From the NCBI RefSeq assembly GCF_002072955.1, contig NZ_LPUF01000003.1, positions 186,001-250,000 of the forward strand: a DNA stretch of 64,000 nucleotides. Reading direction: 5' to 3'. Positions 8,884 to 18,240 of this stretch are shown here, in pieces. Each line of letters opens with the position of its first letter. Positions within the stretch are counted from its first letter, which is position 1. The notes under the pieces are model-generated. The model was not told the DNA's origin. It did not search any database and saw only the letters and a list, made by a program, of their open reading frames with translations. This stretch comes from Methyloprofundus sedimenti. Its GTDB lineage: Bacteria; Pseudomonadota; Gammaproteobacteria; Methylococcales; Methylomonadaceae. The position numbers and the translations under genes are program-made.

Positions 8884-10142
8884 TTAATACAAAAACGAAC
8901 TGCGCAGATATTAATGAATCCGGCTTGCTACCTGTAGATCAGGCAAAAAATACTATATTGGCAGCTATGCCTGTTTTACAAGATAGCCTGCAAATACCTA
9001 TTGAACAGGCAAAAGGACGTTGTTTGGCTGAAGCTATTATTAGCCCGGTTCAGGTTCCTGGACATACGAATTCAGCGGTAGATGGCTACGCAATGCATAG
9101 TTGTGATTTACCGGGTAAAGGCACTCAAGCAAGCCTCAAAATTCAGGCCACAATTCTGGCGGGGCAACTGTACAGCGAAAACTGCCCCACTGGATATTGC
9201 CTGCGTATTATGACCGGTGCGCCCATTCCTATTGGTCTGGATACTGTTATTATGCAGGAGCATTGCCAGATTTCAGACACTGCTATTCTGATTGATGACC
9301 GACATAGCAAGGGACAAAACGTACGCCAGGCAGGAGAGGATATACAGCTGGGCACGACTGTATTACACCAGGGTAAATTGTTATGCCCTGCCGATATTGG
9401 TTTACTTGCCTCTTTAGGTATCACTGAAATTAAGGTTAAACGTAAATTGCGCATTGCCATTGCTTCAACCGGTAATGAAATTTACAGTATCGCTTCAGTT
9501 GTTCCTGATGGTGGACTTTATGATAGCAATCGCTACTGTCTGCTTGCTGCGCTGGATCGCCCTGATATAGAAATAATTAATCTAGGCATTATCCAGGATA
9601 ACGAAACTGAATTATTACAACGTTTTAATGAGGCCGCTGATTACGCTGATATTATTATTTCCACTGGAGGAGTGTCTGTAGGAGAAGCCGATTTTACTAA
9701 AGCGGCACTCAAAGCCAGTGGAGATATAACTTTTTGGAAAGTAGCCATTAAACCCGGTCGCCCTATCGCCTTTGGCAAGATTAAACAAAGTGTTTTCTTC
9801 GGTTTACCTGGCAACCCCGTCGCAGTGTTGATTACTCTCTATCAATTTGTTCTTCCTGCACTGGAAAAGATGCTCGGCATCACCGATAAACCGATAGCTC
9901 CACTTATAAAAGCGCGCAGTCTGCAATCTATACGTAAGAAACCCGGTCGGACTGAAATTCAGCGTGGCATAGTCAGCCAGACTGATACAGGAGAATTTCG
10001 GGTCAAAACGACCGGCAAGCAAGGATCTGGTATTTTGAGTTCAATCAGTATGGCGAATGCTTTTATTATTTTACAACATGATCAAGACAAAGTTGAACAA
10101 GGTGACTGGGTTGATGTGCAATTGTTTTCGGGTTTGTTTTAG
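8880..10142 (+). CDS. moeA: Molybdopterin molybdenumtransferase MoeA
   Basis: MoeA inserts molybdate into adenylylated molybdopterin to finish molybdenum cofactor. The 420-residue protein has the family order: N-terminal NSAVDGYAMH near residue 63, MTGAPIP near 110, the MoCF-biosynthesis domain with IASTGNEI near 195 and STGGVSVGEADF near 260, and GLPGNPVAV near 307, then the C-terminal beta-barrel domain. Its start codon overlaps the soxA stop (ATGA), so it is translated with the sox genes. The coupling suggests that a molybdenum enzyme is linked to sulfur oxidation, for example a SoxCD- or SorAB-type sulfite/sulfur dehydrogenase. No such gene is in the window, so this is inference. Confidence 0.93.
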   Translation: MINTKTNCADINESGLLPVDQAKNTILAAMPVLQDSLQIPIEQAKGRCLAEAIISPVQVPGHTNSAVDGYAMHSCDLPGKGTQASLKIQATILAGQLYSENCPTGYCLRIMTGAPIPIGLDTVIMQEHCQISDTAILIDDRHSKGQNVRQAGEDIQLGTTVLHQGKLLCPADIGLLASLGITEIKVKRKLRIAIASTGNEIYSIASVVPDGGLYDSNRYCLLAALDRPDIEIINLGIIQDNETELLQRFNEAADYADIIISTGGVSVGEADFTKAALKASGDITFWKVAIKPGRPIAFGKIKQSVFFGLPGNPVAVLITLYQFVLPALEKMLGITDKPIAPLIKARSLQSIRKKPGRTEIQRGIVSQTDTGEFRVKTTGKQGSGILSSISMANAFIILQHDQDKVEQGDWVDVQLFSGLF

Positions 10143-10320
10143 ACCCGTTTAGTTTTGCCCCCATACGATTAACAAAACAGGCTGATTTAACGCCCAATCC
10201 TTATGATGTTGTTGAAGCTTTGTTCAGACTTACCCCTAATAGATTAAATGCATGTAAAATTAAATCTTAAGGATTTATCACCCGGCAATATACAAATTTC
10301 AAGAAATCAAAGGAAAAAAT

Positions 10321-11877
10321 GTGATTCATAAACACCTCAATTACTATAAAGTTTATGTAAAAAAGGATATATCGGCTGGTTTAGTGGTTTTTTTAGTTTC
10401 CTTGCCCTTATGTCTGGGTATTGCCCTGGCATCTGGAGCTCCACTTTTCTCTGGCTTGATTGCCGGATTAATTGGCGGTCTTATTGTTTCCTGGTTGAGT
10501 GGTTCGCAATTAAGCGTTTCTGGCCCTGCTGCTGGTTTAACGGTCATTGTATTCAATGCTATCGAACAACTTGGCAGTTATGCAGGTTTTTTAATCAGCG
10601 TTGTTGTAGCCGGTGTTATACAGTTAATATTAGGATATCTTCGTGCGGGTGTGATCGGCGCTTTTTTTCCTTCCGCAGTTATTAAAGGAATGTTAGCAGC
10701 CATTGGTTTGATACTGATTATCAAACAATTACCCCATGCAGTGGGCTATGATAAACAATTTGAAGGCGCTGAAAGTTATATGGATGAAACCGCTACAGAA
10801 AGTTTTCAGGATATATTTGATGCGCTTGCATCAATTTCTCTCGGTGCGACTGTCATTACCCTGGGAGCATTATTGATTCTATTTATCTGGGATACCCGGT
10901 TTTTGAAGCGTTTTCGGCTGTTTCAATATATTCCCGCGCAATTAGTCGCAGTGCTATGGGGTATCGGCTTTAATGCTGCAACCTTAAAATGGTTTCCTGG
11001 TTTTGCAGTTTTTGATAAGCATTTGGTCTCTCTGCCCATAACAGAAAGCCTGTCTGACTTTATCGGTTTGTTTACCTTACCTGATTTCAGTTTTCTCAGT
11101 CAGCCTGATGTTTATACTATTGCGATCACTTTAGCGATTATTGGTAGCCTGGAGACCTTACTCAGTCTGGAAGCCGTTGATAAACTAGATCCGTTAAAAC
11201 GTATTGCTCCGACTAATCGAGAATTGAAAGCTCAAGGTATTGGTAATATGCTCAGTGGATTAATTGGTGGTTTACCAATTACCGCTGTTATTGTGCGCAG
11301 TTCTGCAAATATTAATGCAGGCGGTAGAACACGAATTGCCAGTTTTGTACATGGGGTTTTTCTACTTTTGAGCATCCTGTTTATTACCCGAATTCTCAAC
11401 ATGATTCCTCTGGCCTGCCTGGCCGCCATTTTATTACAAACAGGGTATAAATTAGCCAAACCGCAGCTGTTCATAGCCGTGTTCAATCAGGGCTGGAATC
11501 AGTTTTTACCCTTTGTCATAACTGTCATCGCTATTTTAAGCACAGATTTATTGCAGGGCGTTGTCGTTGGTATTGTGATTGGTATGATTTTTGTTCTGAA
11601 ATCAAATTATCACCAATCCATCACACTTCACCATGAAGAACAGCACTACACTTTAACCTTGCATAAAGATGTATCATTTTTAAATAAAGCTTTACTAAGA
11701 AAGCTATTAAATAAAGTTGAAGAAAATAGTGCCTTGATCATTGACGCATCTAAAGCCCAATTTATTGATCATGATATTCAGGAAACGCTAGAAGACTTTA
11801 TTAAAGCTTCTGCAGATGACAATATTACAGTGGAAGTCTATGGTTTTTCAAAAAAACAGCTAGCAGCTCGATCTTAA
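10321..11877 (+). CDS. SulP-family anion transporter with STAS domain
   Basis: A 518-residue inner-membrane protein of the SulP (SLC26) family, which moves sulfate, bicarbonate or other anions. The N-terminal transport domain has the family signatures, including VFLVSLPLCLGIALASG (about 24-40), LSVSGPAAGLTVIV (about 60-74) and the later LLSLEAVDKLDP (about 278-290), with some 10-12 membrane segments. A STAS domain occupies roughly residues 435-515 and includes SALIIDASKAQFIDHD. The start is GTG preceded by AAGGAAA. It could carry bicarbonate for anaplerotic CO2 fixation or sulfate produced by the sox genes just upstream; sequence alone does not settle the substrate. It is 178 bp from moeA and may have its own promoter. 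Confidence 0.88.
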   Translation: MIHKHLNYYKVYVKKDISAGLVVFLVSLPLCLGIALASGAPLFSGLIAGLIGGLIVSWLSGSQLSVSGPAAGLTVIVFNAIEQLGSYAGFLISVVVAGVIQLILGYLRAGVIGAFFPSAVIKGMLAAIGLILIIKQLPHAVGYDKQFEGAESYMDETATESFQDIFDALASISLGATVITLGALLILFIWDTRFLKRFRLFQYIPAQLVAVLWGIGFNAATLKWFPGFAVFDKHLVSLPITESLSDFIGLFTLPDFSFLSQPDVYTIAITLAIIGSLETLLSLEAVDKLDPLKRIAPTNRELKAQGIGNMLSGLIGGLPITAVIVRSSANINAGGRTRIASFVHGVFLLLSILFITRILNMIPLACLAAILLQTGYKLAKPQLFIAVFNQGWNQFLPFVITVIAILSTDLLQGVVVGIVIGMIFVLKSNYHQSITLHHEEQHYTLTLHKDVSFLNKALLRKLLNKVEENSALIIDASKAQFIDHDIQETLEDFIKASADDNITVEVYGFSKKQLAARS

Positions 11878-11927
11878 GTTGAGTAAAAAATCTAAAGGAC
11901 GAGTATCAAATTACTTAGGTGGCAAAC

Positions 11928-11978
11928 AGCAGCACAGACGCACCGTCTAAACATCGCCGGCATGCTGCCTGCGCTGCT
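11928..11978. repeat. Two-hairpin dispersed repeat, copy B
   Basis: This is the gapless match to 6981-7031. The first hairpin is AGACG-CAC-CGTCT and the second is built on GCCGGCA-TGC-TGCCTGC. The copy lies between the SulP gene and the fused transporter gene. The conserved core shared by both copies is ACAGACG, then a C-rich loop, then TCT, with GGCATGCTG downstream. Confidence 0.55.
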
Positions 11979-12087
11979 AATATTTAAGAGAGGAAGTTTA
12001 TGCAAAATAAAATAGTGCTTCTACCTCATTGCAAGATTACAAATAGCTAAAATTATCAATCACTTAACATAAAGCACGCGCGTCACT

Positions 12088-14274
12088 ATGATTGACAAAC
12101 TTCTAAAAATTGAACACTATAATAACAACCTTAGCTTTACCTTAAGCATGGTTGCCAGCTTATTATTCGGGATCGCTTTTGGCTTGTTTGTGGGTGACTA
12201 TGCTGCAAAATTACAGATTCTCGGCGATATTTATATCGGTCTGCTACAAATGACCGTACTCCCTTATATTGTCTTCTCTTTAATTGCTAATATAGGTCGG
12301 CTCAGTTACCTCGAAGCTCGTTTACTTACCCGTCAAGGATTATTAGTGCTATTAGCACTATGGTTAATTGGTGGACTCAGCGTCTGGGCCATGTCTCTCA
12401 CCTTGCCCAATATTGAACAAGGTTCTTTTTTCAGCTCATTATTAGTGGCAAATGTTCCAAAAATTGATTTTTTACAGCTCTTTATTCCGGCTAACCCTTT
12501 TCAATCATTAGCCGAGAATGCAGTACCAGCAGTAGTCTTATTCAGCATGCTTTTTGGTGCCGCCTGCATTGGCTATAAAGATCATAAATCCATTTTAGAT
12601 AATTTCAGCCATGTTGCGAAAATACTATTACGGGTCAATAGTTTTGTCGTTATCCTAACCCCTATCGGTGTCTTTGGCATTGCAGCCAGTGCTGCCGGCA
12701 CACTCAGTCTAGGTGAATTCGAGCGTATTCAAGCTTATGTATTTATGCTTATTGGCTCAGTATTATTAGTGACTCTTGTCGTTATGCCCTTGCTAATTGC
12801 CAGTTGCACACCATTCAGCTATCGGCAAATTGCCCGCGAATCGAGAAATGTTTTGTTGACAGTCTTTATCGTAGGAAGCGTGTTTGTGGTTATTCCTTTA
12901 CTTATTAAGATGATTAGCCGTTTATTTCACTCTCATGTGACAACCGAGCATGAACAAGCACGCATACCCGACTTAGTGCTGCCGCTCGCCTATCCGTTTC
13001 CTGATATGGGTAAGATACTCAGTCTGGTGTTTATTGTTTTTGCCGCCTGGTTTTATGACAAACCACTGGAGTTTCTTGATTATCCAGTAATGCTGACTAT
13101 TGGGCTATTTTTAAGCTTCGGCAAGTTAATTACCGCATTACCGTTTTTGCTCAATCTTTACCATATACCAGAGGATGTTTTTAATCTATTTATGACTGTT
13201 GGAGTCATTTGCGGTCGTACTGCTGATGTTGCCGGTGCGATGCATTTAATGACTTTTACCATCCTGACTACAGCGCTGATGACGGGCTTATTCAAAATAA
13301 AATGGTCAGTACTAATCCGCAATGGACTGATCAGTTTATTACTGTTTTTTTGCGTTGGACTGGGAATTCGCATAGTTCTTGAGCAGCCAACTTTCAATGA
13401 AAATCAGAGTCCGCAAATATTGCACATGCGGTTATTAAACGACCGAGTTCCCTATACTGTCTCCAGCCTATCACAACCTAACCCAATAACACTTAAACCG
13501 GGCCAACATTTAATAGATAGAATACGTAAAACAGGCATTATTCGCATTGGCATCAATGAAGACAGTTTACCTTTCTCTTTTTACAATGTATACGGGCAAA
13601 TGGTTGGCTTTGATATAGAATTGATGTTACACCTTGCTGAGGACCTACAAGTCGGTATTCAATTCATTCCTTATGAAAATGAATATTTATTACAACAATT
13701 AGACGATGATCATTTCGACATAGCCGTTTCTGGCATTACTCCCAATCTCAGCTTACTCGCAGCATCACGCATGTTATATAGCACTAGCTACCTTGATGTG
13801 CATTTAGCCTTAGTTGTTCCTGATCATAAGCGTAATAAATTCAGCGATAGAGAGTCAATTCTTAAACTCAAAAATGCACAGGCTTTTGTACGCAAAGAAA
13901 GTAATTTTGCGACCCGAGCTCACCAACTATTTCCCAACCTCAAAGTGACTGAATTAGATTCCGAAGCAGAATTTTTTAACACTAAAGAATTTCACGATCA
14001 GATTATTCTCACAACCGCAGAAGGTGGCTCAGCCTGGACGCTACTCTATCCTGATTATGTGGTAGTCAATCCTTTTGCCAATCGCCAAGGCGCTCCTTTA
14101 GTGATTGCCGTCAGTGACGAAGATCTGATACTGGAACATTTTCTCAGTACCTGGATTAAAATCAAACAGACCGATGGTACGATTGATACTTTGTTTGCGC
14201 ACTGGATTCAAGGGGAAACAACTAAAGCAAGAGAGCCCCGCTGGAGCATTTTAAATAATGTTTTAGGTAAATAG
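12088..14274 (+). CDS. Cation:dicarboxylate symporter-like transporter fused to a solute-binding domain
   Basis: A 728-residue fusion. Residues 1-433 look like a DAACS/SLC1 transporter (GltP/DctA-like): multiple membrane segments, LLQMTVLPYIVFSLI near 52 and PANPFQSLAENAVPAVV near 134. The TM8-like GRTADVAGAMHLMTF is near 376. The canonical NMDGT motif of TM7 is not visible, and AYPFPDMGK stands near its place, so ordinary aspartate/dicarboxylate transport should not be assumed. An extra hydrophobic helix near 413-432 would put the C-terminus outside. Residues about 475-720 match an SBP_bac_3 periplasmic amino-acid-binding domain (GIIRIGINEDSLPFSF, GFDIELMLHLAEDL, DIAVSGITPN). The ATG has only a weak upstream Shine-Dalgarno. 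The next gene starts within its stop codon (TAGTG), suggesting coupling. Confidence 0.85.
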   Translation: MIDKLLKIEHYNNNLSFTLSMVASLLFGIAFGLFVGDYAAKLQILGDIYIGLLQMTVLPYIVFSLIANIGRLSYLEARLLTRQGLLVLLALWLIGGLSVWAMSLTLPNIEQGSFFSSLLVANVPKIDFLQLFIPANPFQSLAENAVPAVVLFSMLFGAACIGYKDHKSILDNFSHVAKILLRVNSFVVILTPIGVFGIAASAAGTLSLGEFERIQAYVFMLIGSVLLVTLVVMPLLIASCTPFSYRQIARESRNVLLTVFIVGSVFVVIPLLIKMISRLFHSHVTTEHEQARIPDLVLPLAYPFPDMGKILSLVFIVFAAWFYDKPLEFLDYPVMLTIGLFLSFGKLITALPFLLNLYHIPEDVFNLFMTVGVICGRTADVAGAMHLMTFTILTTALMTGLFKIKWSVLIRNGLISLLLFFCVGLGIRIVLEQPTFNENQSPQILHMRLLNDRVPYTVSSLSQPNPITLKPGQHLIDRIRKTGIIRIGINEDSLPFSFYNVYGQMVGFDIELMLHLAEDLQVGIQFIPYENEYLLQQLDDDHFDIAVSGITPNLSLLAASRMLYSTSYLDVHLALVVPDHKRNKFSDRESILKLKNAQAFVRKESNFATRAHQLFPNLKVTELDSEAEFFNTKEFHDQIILTTAEGGSAWTLLYPDYVVVNPFANRQGAPLVIAVSDEDLILEHFLSTWIKIKQTDGTIDTLFAHWIQGETTKAREPRWSILNNVLGK

Positions 14275-15293
14275 TGATTCAAAGTATGCAATATAAATGG
14301 CTCAAGTTTCTTTCTTTAATGCTGCTGTTGACAAATATACTGGGATGTATGCCCAGAGTTTATCCAGCAGGCGCTTCAGTTACCACAGCGCAGCTATTAG
14401 ATAATGTTTTTGTCACCAGCGACGGGAGCTTATTGCCATTTAAAACTTGGCAGCTTCAAACACAGAAAATAAAAGCGGTTATTATTGCCCTGCATGGTTT
14501 CAATGACTACAGCGAATTCTTTGAGCAAGCTGGAAGCTATTTTAGTCAACATCAAATAATATCTTATGCATATGATCAACGCGGCTTTGGTCAAAGTTCC
14601 CATCGCGGTTTATGGGCGGGTATTGATACTTACATAGCTGATTTAAATAGCTTTATACAGCTGATAAAAATCAGACACCCTGATATTCCCATTTATCTTT
14701 TAGGCGAAAGTATGGGCGGAGCTGTCGTCATCTCAACAATGGCACAAGCCTATCAATTCAAGGTGGATGGCATTATTTTAACGGCACCTGCTGTATGGGC
14801 AAGACAGACTATGCCCTGGTATCAAAATGTAGTCTTGGCAACGATGTCTCATACTGTCCCCTGGATGACCTTAACAGGTGAGAGCGTGGAAATAATGCCC
14901 TCTGATAATATTGAAGTATTAAGGGCATTAGCCCAGGACCCCTTGGTTATTAAAGAAACACGTATTGAAACTATTTATGGTCTGGTTAATTTAATGGATC
15001 AAGCATTTAACAGTGCCGAATGTCTCTCAGCAAAAACTTTTTTGCTTTATGGTGAAAAAGATCAGGTTATTCCCAAACAAGCCACCTATCTTTTCCTGAA
15101 TAATTTAAAACAAGCAAAGCCCAATCACTATACCTTAGCTATTTATCAAAATGGCTACCACATGCTGTTACGTGACCTTCAGGCTGCTATAGTGTGGCAG
15201 GACATAGACGTATGGATTGATTCACTCTCAAGCCCACTGCCTTCAGGTGCTGATATCAGAGCACAACAGCTTCTTGATAATGAAGAATACTAA
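14274..15293 (+). CDS. Alpha/beta hydrolase, lipoprotein, monoacylglycerol-lipase-like
   Basis: A 339-residue serine hydrolase of the Hydrolase_4/monoglyceride lipase type. The N-terminus is a lipoprotein signal ending in NILGC. The fold shows IIALHGFNDYSEFF (oxyanion region), AYDQRGFGQS, and the nucleophile elbow GESMGG with its catalytic serine. The acid lies in LLYGEKDQVIP and the histidine in NGYHMLLRD. It probably hydrolyses acyl esters at the envelope. Translation can start at GTG 14274, which overlaps the stop of the transporter gene, or at ATG 14286. It ends 3 bp from the convergent recJ stop. The link to the fused transporter is by position only. Confidence 0.85.
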   Translation: MIQSMQYKWLKFLSLMLLLTNILGCMPRVYPAGASVTTAQLLDNVFVTSDGSLLPFKTWQLQTQKIKAVIIALHGFNDYSEFFEQAGSYFSQHQIISYAYDQRGFGQSSHRGLWAGIDTYIADLNSFIQLIKIRHPDIPIYLLGESMGGAVVISTMAQAYQFKVDGIILTAPAVWARQTMPWYQNVVLATMSHTVPWMTLTGESVEIMPSDNIEVLRALAQDPLVIKETRIETIYGLVNLMDQAFNSAECLSAKTFLLYGEKDQVIPKQATYLFLNNLKQAKPNHYTLAIYQNGYHMLLRDLQAAIVWQDIDVWIDSLSSPLPSGADIRAQQLLDNEEY

Positions 15294-15296
15294 AAA

Positions 15297-17042
15297 TTAT
15301 GCCAGCTTTTCAATATAATCAATAATAAACTGAATACTGCGCTGGCCATTATATTCATTAATATCTAATTTATAAGCAATCTTAACCTGACGTATACCTA
15401 ACCAGTATTCAGCACGTTCAACAAAAAAGGCAATCGCATCAATTAATAACTCATTGGCAGGCTGGCGCAAGACTAATTTAAGATGCTGTTGCCCTACAAT
15501 CCTTGATTGCATTACATCAAACACACCATGAAATAAAGGTTCCGGAAACTCCTGCCCCCAAGGACCTGCATTTCTTAACAATTCACAAAAACCAATCGTC
15601 ATCTCCGCGTCACTGAGTTCACCATCGCTGTATACCTTTTGGTCTAAATCAACATCAACAAGACGACGCGCCACGGCTTTATCAAAAGCTAACATAAAGA
15701 CTGGATAATCATGTAACTGTATACTTAAACCCGCCGCCATTGCATGACCGCCAAACTTCTTTAATACTTTGGGGTGCGCAACTGCAATATCACTGAGTAC
15801 ATCTCGAATATGCACACCCAGAATGGAACGCGCAGAGCCTTTTATTTGTCCATTATCAGCATCTGCAAAAGCGATGACAGGGCGATTTAACCTATCTTTT
15901 ATGCGTGACGCCAGGATACCAATCACTCCTTGATGCCAGTCTGCATTATAAATACACACACCTGCGGTTAAATGTTGTTCATCAAACGCTTTCATTTCCT
16001 TTAATAAGCTCATTGCATCGTGCTTCATCTGTCCTTCGACTTCGCGCCTGTCGCTATTCAATTCATCCATTTGCATTGCTAGTTTTTTTGCAACAGCGAC
16101 ATCATCAGCTAATAAGCATTGAATACCGACGCTCATATCATCCATTCGACCCGCCGCATTCAGTCGTGGGCCTATCGAAAAACCCAAATCAGATGAGCCT
16201 ATACTCTGCAAATTTCGCCCCGCTATTTCCACCAATGCCTTAATGCCCACATGACCTTTACCCGATCGCATACGTAATAAACCCTGATGCACTAAAATAC
16301 GATTAACCTGATCTAAGGCAACAACATCAGCCACTGTGCCCAAAGCAACCAGATCCAGCAATTGCGCTAAATTAGGTTCGCTTATATTACGTGTTATAAA
16401 CCAGTCCTGCTCACGCATACGACTGCGCATGGCCATCAGAACGTAAAACATCACGCCCACACCTGCCAGAGCACGGCTAGGAAACTCATCATCAGGCAGA
16501 TTAGGGTTCACAATAGCATCTGCATCAGGTAACTTCTCTCCGGGCAGGTGATGGTCGGTAATTAACACCTGAATGCCTGCCTGTCTTGCTATATCTACGC
16601 CATCCAGACTGGAGATACCGTTATCCACTGTGACTATCACATCAGCCTGCTTTTCTATGACTAATTCTACAATTTCAGGTGTTAAACCATAACCATATTC
16701 AAAACGATTAGGCACAATAAAATCGATATTTTTTGCACCCAGTAACTGTAAACCTTGCATTGCAACTGTACAACTGGTTGCGCCATCAGCATCGAAATCA
16801 GCCACAATGACTATTTTTTTTTGCTGTTCAATAGACTTAATCAAGTAAAGTACCATCTCTTCCATGCCTGTTAATAGCCAGGGAGAAGGTAGTTGTACCA
16901 AGCCTCGTTGTAAGTCATTGTCAGACTTGATACCACGTGCTAAATAAATACGTTTAAGTACTGGATTGGTCTCAGTTACCCCAGCATCTCTTCCCATTCG
17001 TGGACGTTCGACAATTTTTTTATGTATACCGTGATAGTGCAT
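15297..17042 (-). CDS. recJ: Single-stranded-DNA-specific exonuclease RecJ
   Basis: RecJ degrades single-stranded DNA 5' to 3' in recombination and mismatch repair. The 581-residue product is of usual length. The DHH phosphoesterase motifs are intact: ADFDADG at residues 81-87, VDNG at 139-142, DHH at 163-165 and DLVALGTVADV near 230. The C-terminal DHHA1 domain shows KGSARS and KFGGHAMAAGLS, followed by the OB-fold. Start is the ATG at 17042. The gene is convergent with the lipase gene and has a long, featureless upstream region. Confidence 0.95.
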   Translation of the reverse strand: MHYHGIHKKIVERPRMGRDAGVTETNPVLKRIYLARGIKSDNDLQRGLVQLPSPWLLTGMEEMVLYLIKSIEQQKKIVIVADFDADGATSCTVAMQGLQLLGAKNIDFIVPNRFEYGYGLTPEIVELVIEKQADVIVTVDNGISSLDGVDIARQAGIQVLITDHHLPGEKLPDADAIVNPNLPDDEFPSRALAGVGVMFYVLMAMRSRMREQDWFITRNISEPNLAQLLDLVALGTVADVVALDQVNRILVHQGLLRMRSGKGHVGIKALVEIAGRNLQSIGSSDLGFSIGPRLNAAGRMDDMSVGIQCLLADDVAVAKKLAMQMDELNSDRREVEGQMKHDAMSLLKEMKAFDEQHLTAGVCIYNADWHQGVIGILASRIKDRLNRPVIAFADADNGQIKGSARSILGVHIRDVLSDIAVAHPKVLKKFGGHAMAAGLSIQLHDYPVFMLAFDKAVARRLVDVDLDQKVYSDGELSDAEMTIGFCELLRNAGPWGQEFPEPLFHGVFDVMQSRIVGQQHLKLVLRQPANELLIDAIAFFVERAEYWLGIRQVKIAYKLDINEYNGQRSIQFIIDYIEKLA

Positions 17043-17458
17043 ATTAGTATTTTATAATAGGTTTGATGCATTACCCTCTTATTAAGGGTACCAGAACGTC
17101 TATAATTGCGATTTATAGATTGGACATACGCAGGATCCAACTGTGTTTTATTATCTGCCGCGAGGTCTACCATATCTCTGGAGCGAACAAAGGTGGAAAG
17201 CTTATTTACTGACGGAAATCTGGATTTTTTAGGTGAATGCGTGGTTTATCCGCTTGAAATTCAAAAGAACCTATAACATGGCATATTCTTCCATATTTTC
17301 TCGATCAAATTAATTACCATACGCTTCGCGTACCTATGTGTATACTTCACCTGGCTATCATTGCAGATTTTATCGAATAAATCGCCAGCTTTTCATAAAT
17401 AGTGCCTAAACATATTATAATGAACCAAATACCGATTAACTAATGCAACGATTACATT
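17043..17458. other. Intergenic region between recJ and a divergent hypothetical gene
   Basis: A 416-bp gap. I see a small hairpin CCCT-CTTATTA-AGGG at about 17071-17085 and short open frames that look like chance. No promoter, repeat or RNA gene could be recognised with confidence. It should contain promoters for recJ and for the hypothetical gene at 17459. Confidence 0.5.
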
Positions 17459-18076
17459 ATGGCCTTAACAGAACAGCAAAGACAAAAAAAAGCAAACCAA
17501 AAAAAGCAAAAACGCAGTACACAAACTAAATCAAATTCTGCTCAATTATTACTGGAAAAAATAACGCCCCACCTGGAAAATCCATTTTATGAATGTCTAA
17601 TGCCCAATAATTTATTTGAATCTGGTATAGGCAATATACTTATTACTCGAATATCTTCTAAAGGTGAAGTAGCAGTAGCCTCTTTTATCGTTGATGTTTA
17701 TTGCTTAGGCGTTAAAAAAGTCCTGTTTAAAACCATGCCCCTGCCTGAATACGAAAAAGTATTTAAACCTGGTATCCGTGAATCACATGGCGATTATCCA
17801 TTTGCGAAGTTGAAACCAGCGTGTGCTTTTAAATTGATTACTGGCGCTGTCGAATATGCGAGACAACTCGGCTTTAGTAGTCATAAAGATTATCACAGCT
17901 TGAAAGCCATCTTTGGTGAACAAAAACTGGGAATCTGCTGGTCACGCTTTCGCTATGGTAAAGATAAAATGCCGTCATATGTTAAAGGCCCAAATGAATC
18001 AACAGCCGACGCGAATAAGATCATTGCAACTCTGGAAAAATCCTGTGGCGCAGGAAATTTTCATTTTCATTTGTAG
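17459..18076 (+). CDS. Conserved hypothetical protein
   Basis: A 205-residue soluble protein that I cannot name. The first 27 residues are lysine- and glutamine-rich (a disordered, possibly nucleic-acid-binding tail). The remainder is a compact domain with IGNILITRISSKGEVAVASF, VDVYCLGVKKVLFK and a later GAVEYARQLGFSSHKDY segment. The motif 'DVYCLGVK' recurs in uncharacterised bacterial proteins from memory, so it is probably a real conserved family. Coding quality is even along its length, and ATG 17459 is the only sensible start. It has no signal peptide or membrane segment. It stands alone, followed by a palindromic repeat. Confidence 0.7.
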   Translation: MALTEQQRQKKANQKKQKRSTQTKSNSAQLLLEKITPHLENPFYECLMPNNLFESGIGNILITRISSKGEVAVASFIVDVYCLGVKKVLFKTMPLPEYEKVFKPGIRESHGDYPFAKLKPACAFKLITGAVEYARQLGFSSHKDYHSLKAIFGEQKLGICWSRFRYGKDKMPSYVKGPNESTADANKIIATLEKSCGAGNFHFHL

Positions 18077-18142
18077 TTAGTTATGATACTAGGAGTTAAG
18101 CTAAAGACAATCCGGTCACCGTGAATTAAAGAGAGAGAGCGA

Positions 18143-18240
18143 CGTAGGATGGAAAAGCGCAGCGCATTCCGTCATTTCTCACCGATATTTAATCATCGGG
18201 CCTTATCTTGTCGGATTACGCTACGCTTATCCAACCTACA
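18143..18240. repeat. Palindromic repeat with 32-nt arms
   Basis: The arms at 18143-18174 (beginning CGTAGGATGGAAAAGCGCAG) and 18209-18240 (ending GCTTATCCAACCTACA) are imperfect reverse complements, matching at about 25 of 32 positions, around a 34-nt spacer. The sequence type GTAGG-TGGATAAGCG is a dispersed element in many gammaproteobacterial genomes. The right arm overlaps the end of yaaA and supplies its stop codon. Confidence 0.65.

Noticed and set aside
16976-17173. Minus-strand frame overlapping the recJ start
   Set aside because: Poor composition, no ribosome site, and it overlaps the true recJ start in another frame.
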